The notes under the pieces: model-generated | What the model was told of the DNA's origin: nothing | The model's database searches: none | The model's input: the letters and a program-made list of their open reading frames with translations, nothing else | Source of the DNA: Allokutzneria multivorans | Lineage (GTDB): Bacteria; Actinomycetota; Actinomycetes; Mycobacteriales; Pseudonocardiaceae | Assembly (NCBI RefSeq): GCF_039537405.1 | Contig: NZ_BAABAL010000005.1 | Coordinates: 434,001 to 498,000, forward strand | Length of the DNA stretch: 64,000 nucleotides | Direction: 5' to 3' | In this document: piece after piece, positions 57,948-64,000 of the stretch | How positions within the stretch are numbered: position 1 is the stretch's first letter | How the letters are laid out: the number at the start of each line of letters is the position of its first letter | Translations under genes and position numbers: made by a program

Positions 57948-59338
57948 CAGCAGTCCTTCAATGTCCACTTCGGACCGTCGGGGGTGTCCTCGACGGCGAC
58001 GCCGACGGCGATCAGGCGGTCCCGAATCGCGTCCGCAGCTGCGAAATCCTTGTTCTTGCGGGCGTCCTTGCGCTGTTCGAGCAGTTCTTCGACCAGCGCG
58101 CCGAGCACCTTCTGCGCCCCTGTGTCCACAGTGGACTTACCGCTCCACGAGCAGTCGAGCGGGTCGAGCCCGAGCACGCCCATCATCGCGCGCACCGAAC
58201 CCGCCGCGGCCAGCACGCCGTCCCGGTCGCCCGAGTCCAGCGCCGCGTTGCCCTCGCGCACGACGGTGTGCACGGCGCCGACGGCGGCCGGGGTGCCGAG
58301 GTCGTCGTTCATCGCGTTGACGAAGTCCTCGGTCAGCGCACCCGGCTCCGGGGCACCGACACGCTCGACGACGCGGCGCAGGAACGACTCGATCCGCCGG
58401 TAGCCGAGCACGGAGTCGTGCAGGGCTTCCTCGGAGTACTCGATGTTCGAGCGGTAGTGCGGCGTCACCAGGTAGTAGCGCAGCTCGACCGCGCGCACGC
58501 GCTCCAGCATCGCCGGGATGGACACCGTGTTGCCGAGCGACTTGGACATCTTCTCGCCGCTCAGCGTGACCCAGGCGTTGTGCATCCAGTAGCCGGCGAA
58601 GCCGTCACCGGCCGCCCTGGACTGCGCCTGCTCGTTCTCGTGGTGCGGGAAGACCAGGTCCAGGCCGCCGCCGTGGATGTCGAACTCGGACCCGAGGTAG
58701 GCGCCCGCCATGGCGGAGCACTCCAGGTGCCAGCCGGGACGGCCCGGCCCCCACGGCGTCGGCCACGAGGGCTCGCCGGGCTTGGCGCTCTTCCACAGCG
58801 TGAAGTCGCGCGGGTCGCGCTTGCCCTCCGTGCCCGTCTCGCCCTGCTGCACCTCGTCGGGCCGCTGGCCGGACAGGGCGCCGTACTCGGAGTAGGAGGA
58901 CACGGAGAAGTAGACGTCGCCGTTCGCCGCGTAGGCGTGACCGGCGTCGATCAACCGCTGCATCAGCTCGACCATCTGCGTGACGTGGCCGGTCGCCCGG
59001 GGCTCCACGGAGGCGGGCAGGCAGCCGAGCGCGTCGTAGGCGGAGATGAACTCGCGCTCGTGCGTCGCGGCCCACTCCCACCACGGACGGCCTGCTTCCG
59101 CGGCCTTCGACAGGATCTTGTCGTCGATGTCGGTGACGTTGCGCACGAGCGTGACGTCGTTGCCCAGGTGCGTCAGCCAGCGTCGGAGCACGTCGAAGTT
59201 GAGACCGCTGCGCACGTGTCCGATGTGCGGAACCCCCTGGACGGTGGCCCCACACAGGTAGATCGACACGGCTCCGCTTCGCAGCGGGGAGAACTCCCGC
59301 ATGCTCCTGGTTCCGGTGTCATATATGCGCAGGCTCAC
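57947..59338 (-). CDS. cysS: Cysteinyl-tRNA synthetase
   Basis: A 463-residue class I synthetase. HIGH-type motif PHIGHVRSGLNFD is near residue 36, and KMSKSLGNT at ~265. Zinc ligands are consistent with LCGATVQG, WHLECSAM and the following His/Glu segment HHENEQAQS. Length fits CysS rather than the related MshC ligase (about 410), and the protein also has the C-terminal extension of CysS. GTG 59338 is the start. It is co-transcribed with rlmB, an arrangement conserved among actinobacteria. Confidence 0.93.
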   Translation of the reverse strand: MSLRIYDTGTRSMREFSPLRSGAVSIYLCGATVQGVPHIGHVRSGLNFDVLRRWLTHLGNDVTLVRNVTDIDDKILSKAAEAGRPWWEWAATHEREFISAYDALGCLPASVEPRATGHVTQMVELMQRLIDAGHAYAANGDVYFSVSSYSEYGALSGQRPDEVQQGETGTEGKRDPRDFTLWKSAKPGEPSWPTPWGPGRPGWHLECSAMAGAYLGSEFDIHGGGLDLVFPHHENEQAQSRAAGDGFAGYWMHNAWVTLSGEKMSKSLGNTVSIPAMLERVRAVELRYYLVTPHYRSNIEYSEEALHDSVLGYRRIESFLRRVVERVGAPEPGALTEDFVNAMNDDLGTPAAVGAVHTVVREGNAALDSGDRDGVLAAAGSVRAMMGVLGLDPLDCSWSGKSTVDTGAQKVLGALVEELLEQRKDARKNKDFAAADAIRDRLIAVGVAVEDTPDGPKWTLKDC

Positions 59339-59371
59339 CCGTCGATGGTACGGCGCCGCCCGATCGGGTCT

Positions 59372-60028
59372 TTACCGCATCACTCCACGCGCTTTCAAGG
59401 CGGCGGCGAGCGCGTCCGGTCGCTGGTCGGTCGGCAGCGGTTCGACGATCGCCACAGCGCTGCCCAGCGCGGCCGCTCCGCCGTCAGCCTCCTCGCTGTC
59501 ACCGATCATGAGCACGTGCTCCGGTGGCACGCCGAGCCGCGCGCAGGCGATGCGGAACAGCTCGGCGTCGGGCTTGAGCAGACCTTCCTTGTACGACATC
59601 ACCACGTCGTCGACGAGGTCGAGCAGGCCGTAGTGCTGGAAGACGGTCCTGATGTCCCACCCGATGTTGCTCAGCACGACCACGGGCACGCCGCTCTCGC
59701 GCAGCCCGCGCAGGACGGCCTCGGTGTCCGGGAACGGCTTCCAGGACTCGGGTTCCAGCAGCCGGTCGTAGACGGTGTCCGCCTTGGCGTGGTCGCCGAC
59801 ACCGGCGCGCACAAGCATTTCCACGTGCACGCGCCGGTGCGTCAGCTCGTCGAGGTCCCGGCGGTCGAAGTCCTCCGGCACGTCGGACTCGGCGGTCACC
59901 GGCGCCGTCATCTTCCGCATCAGCTCCGACGCCGTGGCGTCGTCCATGATCCCGTCGAGCCAGCCGCTGGCGACCTCCAGCCGGAACAGCGTGCCGGAGA
60001 AGTCGAACAACACCCCGCGAATCGTCAC
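59372..60028 (-). CDS. HAD superfamily hydrolase with altered motif I
   Basis: A 218-residue HAD protein with a helical cap. Motif I is LFDFSGTL: nucleophile Asp9 is present, but the usual second Asp (general acid, D+2) is Ser11. Motif II is VVVLSNIGWD, the Lys motif is YKEGLLKPDAELF, and motif IV is VLMIGDSEEADGGAA. Loss of the D+2 acid is seen in HAD members that do not cleave simple phosphomonoesters, so the reaction is uncertain. It sits between cysS and an MFS transporter on the same strand. Confidence 0.82.
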   Translation of the reverse strand: MTIRGVLFDFSGTLFRLEVASGWLDGIMDDATASELMRKMTAPVTAESDVPEDFDRRDLDELTHRRVHVEMLVRAGVGDHAKADTVYDRLLEPESWKPFPDTEAVLRGLRESGVPVVVLSNIGWDIRTVFQHYGLLDLVDDVVMSYKEGLLKPDAELFRIACARLGVPPEHVLMIGDSEEADGGAAALGSAVAIVEPLPTDQRPDALAAALKARGVMR

Positions 60029-60037
60029 GCCGCCACG

Positions 60038-61354
60038 CTAGTCGCGCTCGACCATCCGCAAGCTGGTGTTCTTGGTCTCCGGCAGGATGATCGCGCACAG
60101 CGCGCTGAGCGCGGCCACGGCCGCCAGGTACCAGCCGACGGAGGAGATGCCGTAGCGCGCGGCCAGCTCGGTGCCGATCAGCGGCGCGAAGCCGCCACCG
60201 ACGACGCCACCGATCGTGTACGCGAATGACGCTGCCGTGTAGCGGTAGCGGACCTCGAACAGCTCCGGCAGGAAGGACCCGATCGGGCCGTAGCACAGGC
60301 CCATCGCGCCGAGCATCAGCGCGAGCGCCGTCGCGACGAGGTTCGGCGAGCCCGTGGAGGCCAGCAGCGGCAGCGCGAGCCCGACCGCGGCGGCGAACAC
60401 GCAGCCGAAGATCAGCACGGCCCTGCGGCCGAACTTGTCCGAGGCCCAGCCGGAGATCGCGGTGCCGACGATCATCGCCCAGATCGTCACGATCTGGAGC
60501 GTCAGCATGGTGTCGCGCGGGATCTCCAGCGTGACCGTGCCGTAGGAGAGCATGAACGTGGTCGCGAGGTAGAACAGCACGTAGCTGATCACCATCGTGC
60601 CCGCGCCGAGCAGCAGCCGCCACGACGAGGACTGGAACATGTCGATCACCGGCATCGAGCTGCGCTCGCGCTTGCGCAGCACCTCGGCGAAGGCGGGCGT
60701 CTCGACCAGCCTGATCCGCACCAGCAGGCCGATGATCACCAGCACCGCCGACGCCAGGAACGGCACCCGCCAGCCCCAGCTGGTGAAGTCCTCGTTGTCC
60801 ATGGTCGCCGACAGCGCGAGGAAGGACGCCGCGGCGCCGAAGTAGCCGACGCCGGGGCCGAACTGCGGGAAGACCCCGTACCACCCGCGCTTGGCGTCCG
60901 GGGCGTTCTCCGCGGCGAGCAGCACGGCGCCGCCCCACTCGCCGCCGAGGCCGATGCCCTGCACGAAGCGCAGCACCACCAGCAGGATCGGCGCGGCCAC
61001 GCCGATGGTCTCGTAGCCGGGCAGCAGCCCGATCCCCACGGTGGCTAAGCCCATGGTCAGCAGCGAGGCCACCAGCATGGACTTGCGGCCGACGCGATCG
61101 CCGAAGTGACCGAACAGCAGCGAGCCGACCGGCCGGGCGATGAAGGCGACCGCGAAGGTCGAGAACGCGGCGAGCTGTCCGGCCAGCGGTGACAGGTTGG
61201 GGAAGAAGGCCCCGTTGAGCACGAGGGCCGCGGCCGTTCCGTAGATGTAGAAGTCGTAGAACTCGATGGATGTGCCGATGAAGCTCGCCATCGCGATCGT
61301 GCCGATGCGCGGCTGTGTCCGCGCCGCACCGCCAGCCGTCCTTGTGTTCGCCAC
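60038..61354 (-). CDS. MFS transporter, metabolite:H+ symporter family
   Basis: A 438-residue transporter with 12 predicted spans. The MHS-family signature GTSIEFYDFYIYGTAAAL is at ~27, followed by GHFGDRVGRKSMLV (loop 2-3), FVQGIGLGGEWGGAVLLAAE and SDKFGRRAVLIFG (loop 8-9). These proteins take up dicarboxylates, shikimate, proline/betaine and similar metabolites with protons. A compatible-solute substrate such as proline or betaine is possible but cannot be told from sequence. Nine bases separate it from the HAD gene. Confidence 0.87.
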   Translation of the reverse strand: MANTRTAGGAARTQPRIGTIAMASFIGTSIEFYDFYIYGTAAALVLNGAFFPNLSPLAGQLAAFSTFAVAFIARPVGSLLFGHFGDRVGRKSMLVASLLTMGLATVGIGLLPGYETIGVAAPILLVVLRFVQGIGLGGEWGGAVLLAAENAPDAKRGWYGVFPQFGPGVGYFGAAASFLALSATMDNEDFTSWGWRVPFLASAVLVIIGLLVRIRLVETPAFAEVLRKRERSSMPVIDMFQSSSWRLLLGAGTMVISYVLFYLATTFMLSYGTVTLEIPRDTMLTLQIVTIWAMIVGTAISGWASDKFGRRAVLIFGCVFAAAVGLALPLLASTGSPNLVATALALMLGAMGLCYGPIGSFLPELFEVRYRYTAASFAYTIGGVVGGGFAPLIGTELAARYGISSVGWYLAAVAALSALCAIILPETKNTSLRMVERD

Positions 61355-61569
61355 CGCGTTCTCCTCGTCCCAGGGCCACGCAAGGTGCCCGAAAGTACAC
61401 CGCCCGTAGCGGGCCGAGAACAGAAGTGCCAGGTTGCGGCATGTTGGGAGAAATTTAAGGTCACAAATTTTTATTCAGGGCTTTAGTCCCGAGCGGGCGG
61501 AGAGGACCTTCTACATCAACCACTGCGAGACCCACGACACACCGCACGCGGATCGTGAGGAGGTCAGCG

Positions 61570-61821
61570 ATGTCCCTTCTGGTGTCACTGGTCCCCGCCT
61601 TCGTGTTGCTTTTGGTGTTCGTGTGGGAAGCGGTCCGCTCGTCCGAAAAACTGCATTTTGCACGCGCTCGCAGGCAGGCTCGCCGTGCGACCCGTGAGAT
61701 CCGTGCACGCCGGAGGACCTCGGCGTTCGTGCACTGCGATCGCGTGGTCAGCCGGGGCCGCGAGCTGGCGATTCGGCCGATGACCGTACTGGCGCGCACC
61801 GCGCCCTCTGAATTTGGCTGA
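61570..61821 (+). CDS. Small single-span membrane protein
   Basis: An 83-residue protein. ATG 61570 has GAGGAGG six bases upstream. One N-terminal span (MSLLVSLVPAFVLLLVFVWE) is followed by a very basic region (HFARARRQARRATREIRARR) and a variable tail. No family recognised. It stands alone, facing away from the MFS gene, and its stop codon is part of a stem-loop. Confidence 0.6.
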   Translation: MSLLVSLVPAFVLLLVFVWEAVRSSEKLHFARARRQARRATREIRARRRTSAFVHCDRVVSRGRELAIRPMTVLARTAPSEFG

Positions 61822-61856
61822 CGCCGGGTGGTGGCTTGGGACCCGTCCGGCGTCAG
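61818..61856 (+). terminator. Stem-loop terminator overlapping a stop codon
   Basis: CTGACGCCGG pairs with CCGGCGTCAG around a 19-nt loop; the TGA stop of the small membrane protein is within the left arm. A smaller TTAGGC/GCCTAA hairpin lies near 61886-61903, downstream of ispF on the other strand. Confidence 0.7.
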
Positions 61857-62011
61857 CCCCTTCACTTTTTCACACAATTCCCGTTAGGCGTTCTGGCCTA
61901 ATGCGGTTTACAACCGGACGTCCACCGGGAATGTATTTTGCAGGCCGCACTTGTCGTGACCGAGACGCATCCGAGACATATTCACGCGACGCGGGTGGCC
62001 GATTTCGACTT

Positions 62012-62506
62012 TCAGGCGGGCTCGGTGGGAACCAGCATCGCGGTGGCGACGGCGGCGACGCCCTCACCCCGTCCGGTCAGCCCGAGACCGTCCGTGGTGG
62101 TCCCGGAGACCGCGACCTCACCGCCGGCGGCGGCCGACAGCGCCCGCTGCGCCTCGTCCCTGCGCTTGCCGACGCGCGGCGCGTTGCCGATCACCTGCAC
62201 GACGGCGTTGCCCAGCCGCCAGCCCCGCTCCTCGATCCGCCTGCGCACCTCGGCGAGCATGTCCGCCCCGTGCGCCCCGGACCAGCGGGGGTCACCGGTG
62301 CCGAACACCGCGCCCAGGTCGCCGAGCCCGATCGCGGAGAGCATGGCGTCGCACAGCGCGTGCGCGGCGACGTCCCCGTCGGAGTGCCCGGCGCAGCCGT
62401 CCGCTTCGGGCCACAGCAGCCCGGCCATCCAGCACTCCCTGCCCGGCTCGACGGGGTGCACGTCGGTGCCGACGCCGACGCGGGGCCAGATCTGCTGCTG
62501 GGTCAA
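62012..62506 (-). CDS. ispF: 2-C-methyl-D-erythritol 2,4-cyclodiphosphate synthase
   Basis: A 164-residue trimeric zinc enzyme of the MEP isoprenoid pathway, forming MEcPP and releasing CMP. Motifs are VGTDVHPVEPGR (metal Asp/His), GHSDGDVAAHALCDA (metal His, phosphate contacts), GDLGAVF and SGTTTDGLGLTGRGEG. TTG 62506 overlaps the ispD stop (TTGA). Length is normal. Confidence 0.95.
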   Translation of the reverse strand: MTQQQIWPRVGVGTDVHPVEPGRECWMAGLLWPEADGCAGHSDGDVAAHALCDAMLSAIGLGDLGAVFGTGDPRWSGAHGADMLAEVRRRIEERGWRLGNAVVQVIGNAPRVGKRRDEAQRALSAAAGGEVAVSGTTTDGLGLTGRGEGVAAVATAMLVPTEPA

Positions 62507-63201
62507 AGACGTCCTCGGTGGGTGAGCAGGGCCGTGGCGACCGCGAGGTCGAACGGGGTGGTGATCTTCATAGCATCGGTGTGCCCCGCCACCGTCAGCA
62601 CGGGTTCGCCCAGCCGCTCCACCAGCCCCGCGTCGTCGGTCGCCCCCAGCGCGGCCTTCGCGGCCGCCTCGTGGGCGCGGACGAGGACTCCGCGTTCGAA
62701 GCCCTGCGGGGTCTGCACGGCGCGCAGCGACGCGCGGTCCACGGTGGCGAGCACGCGCCCGTCGGCGTCGACCTGCTTCACCGTGTCGGCGAGCGGGAGC
62801 ACGGGGACGACGGCGGGGGCGCCCGCCCGGACCGCCTCGACGACCGAGCGGATCATGGCGGGCGGGGTGAAGGCGCGGGCCGCGTCGTGCACGAGGACGA
62901 CCTCGGTGTCCGGGACCTCAGCAACGGCGGCCTGGAGGGCGAGCCACACGGACTCGGTGCGCTCTGCACCCCCGGAAACGACAGTGACCGCCGCACCGAG
63001 CGAACTCAGTGCGGCGGTCACGACGTCTATCTGGTTGGGTGGCGCGGCGACGACCACGTGGTGCACGCACCCCGACGCCCACAGTCCACGCACCGCGTGC
63101 ACCAGAAGCGACTCGCCGTCGAGTTCGACGAGTGCCTTCGGCACCGCGGCACCGAGCCGTTCACCGCGCCCCGCTGCGGGCACGAGCGCGACAACGCTCA
63201 C
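62503..63201 (-). CDS. ispD: 2-C-methyl-D-erythritol 4-phosphate cytidylyltransferase
   Basis: A 232-residue nucleotidyltransferase of the MEP pathway (CTP + MEP to CDP-ME). Motifs are LVPAAGRGERLG (CTP loop), VPKALVELDGE, VVSGGAERTESVWLAL, VLVHDAARAFTPP and AVQTPQGFERGVL, with DAMKITTPFDLAVA near the end. GTG 63201 is the start. It is 24 bases downstream of carD and coupled to ispF. Confidence 0.95.
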   Translation of the reverse strand: MSVVALVPAAGRGERLGAAVPKALVELDGESLLVHAVRGLWASGCVHHVVVAAPPNQIDVVTAALSSLGAAVTVVSGGAERTESVWLALQAAVAEVPDTEVVLVHDAARAFTPPAMIRSVVEAVRAGAPAVVPVLPLADTVKQVDADGRVLATVDRASLRAVQTPQGFERGVLVRAHEAAAKAALGATDDAGLVERLGEPVLTVAGHTDAMKITTPFDLAVATALLTHRGRL

Positions 63202-63225
63202 GGCGGACGGCTGTTCAGGCGTGGG

Positions 63226-63714
63226 TCAGGAGGCGGTGGCGAGAACTTCGTCGAGGAGAACCTCGGCCTTGTCCTCGTCGGTGCCTTCGGCCAACGCCAA
63301 CTCGCTCACCAGTATCTGCCGAGCCTTGGCAAGCATGCGCTTCTCACCAGCGGACAGGCCGCGGTCCTTCTCCCGCCGCCAGAGATCGCGCACCACTTCG
63401 GCAACCTTGTTCACATCGCCGGAGGCGAGCTTCTCCAGGTTTGCCTTGTACCGCCGAGACCAGTTGGTCGGCTCCTCGGTGTGGGGAGCACGCAGCACCT
63501 CGAAGACCCGGTTCAGGCCCTCCTGACCGACGACGTCCCGAACACCGACGATCTCGGCGTTGTCCGCGGGAACGCGCACGGTCAGATCGCCCTGAGCGAC
63601 CTTGAGAACGAGGTACTTCTTTTCCTCGCCCTTGATCGTTCGGGTCTCGATCGCTTCGATGAGAGCGGCACCGTGGTGCGGGTAGACGACGGTCTCTCCG
63701 ACCTTAAAAACCAT
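63226..63714 (-). CDS. carD: CarD family RNA polymerase-binding regulator
   Basis: A 162-residue global regulator. Residues 1-~60 are the Tudor-like RNA-polymerase-interacting domain (MVFKVGETVVYPHHGAALIE, KYLVLKVAQGDLTVRVP). Residues ~65-160 are the helical DNA-contacting domain, with the conserved NWSRRYKANLEKLASGD and Trp in VVRDLWRREKDRGLS, which supports the open-complex bubble. Mycobacterial CarD stabilises open complexes at rRNA and other promoters and is essential. ATG 63714 has AGAGGA upstream. carD-ispD-ispF order is typical of actinobacteria. Confidence 0.95.
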   Translation of the reverse strand: MVFKVGETVVYPHHGAALIEAIETRTIKGEEKKYLVLKVAQGDLTVRVPADNAEIVGVRDVVGQEGLNRVFEVLRAPHTEEPTNWSRRYKANLEKLASGDVNKVAEVVRDLWRREKDRGLSAGEKRMLAKARQILVSELALAEGTDEDKAEVLLDEVLATAS

Positions 63715-64000
63715 GTGTCCTCTGCCCCTTTCGCTGACACCATCCTAACACGTCCACCGTTGTCGCATCGGCAGCCGTGTGCTGGGTAACCGCAGGTCAG
63801 CCCTCATGGGAGGGGTTGACAAACCCGCGCGGGGCGTGCCATGGGCAACCGTTTGGGGGAAATCCGCCCAGCGCACCCGCGCGGTGTGTCGCGCTGATTG
63901 CCGCGCGGGGCAACGAAACCGTGCGAGTGGTCACAACCGGGTTGGCCGCGAGCCCCCCGCACCATCGGGCTACGCTTCGCGCTGCCAGATCGCCAGCTGG
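63715..64000. other. Upstream region of carD
   Basis: No gene is supported in these 286 bases. On the minus strand TAGGAT at 63742-63747 is a plausible -10 for carD. A plus-strand TTGACA at 63817 has no good partner. A divergent gene may begin beyond the window. Confidence 0.45.

Overview
The window is chromosomal DNA from a high-GC actinobacterium. Signs of this are the strong G/C bias at third codon positions, frequent GTG and TTG starts, four-base GTGA/ATGA gene overlaps, a CarD-type RNA polymerase regulator, AfsR-type SARP regulators, and an intact ectABCD cluster. The combination, including an OtsB-GH15 fusion, points to Pseudonocardiales (for example the Saccharothrix/Lentzea/Actinosynnema group). 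That placement is inferred from gene content only. No phage, plasmid, IS transposase, rRNA or CRISPR was found.

Layout. Positions 1-7600 hold the 3' end of a BadF-type sugar kinase, a small secreted protein, a 1466-residue surface protein with eight DUF11-type repeats and an LADTG sortase signal, a membrane-anchored HTH/beta-trefoil protein and a DUF3159 protein. Positions 7600-14541 are a sugar-use operon: ROK regulator, lipoprotein, two permeases, GH4 glycosidase, a 58-codon coupled ORF and a sugar kinase. Then come an SGNH hydrolase, a hemerythrin, two overlapping SARP-NB-ARC-TPR regulators, an ADP-ribosylglycohydrolase, a small membrane protein and a secreted peptidase (14.6-25.4 kb). Positions 25.5-34.9 kb form a stress-solute region with ectABCD, an aldo/keto reductase, tRNA-Thr(TGU), otsA and the otsB-GH15 fusion. 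Two tandem secreted tachylectin-like proteins and a membrane protein follow (35.1-40.4 kb).

Positions 40.7-46.5 kb carry two LacI regulators flanking an unusual module: an LpxA-like acyltransferase divergent from an FkbH-like protein, an acyl carrier protein and a VOC-fold protein. Positions 46.8-51.2 kb encode a second sugar ABC system and an MsiK/UgpC-type ATPase that may energise both sugar importers. Positions 51.3-54.0 kb are a Zn/Mn ABC system, and 54.0-56.8 kb an AlgX/AlgI-like polysaccharide O-acetylation pair. The right end is the housekeeping string rlmB, cysS, HAD, MFS, small membrane protein, ispF, ispD and carD.

The most distinctive non-coding content is repetitive. Three intergenic arrays (40416, 45335, 56858) share an exact 30-bp period and a symmetric core whose two arms change together. 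A separate long palindromic element of about 135 bp occurs at 15437 and 30131, with a half copy at 1233 and a possible remnant at 22098. A MITE-like 85-bp inverted repeat bounded by CTAG sits inside the second sugar ABC operon at 48046.
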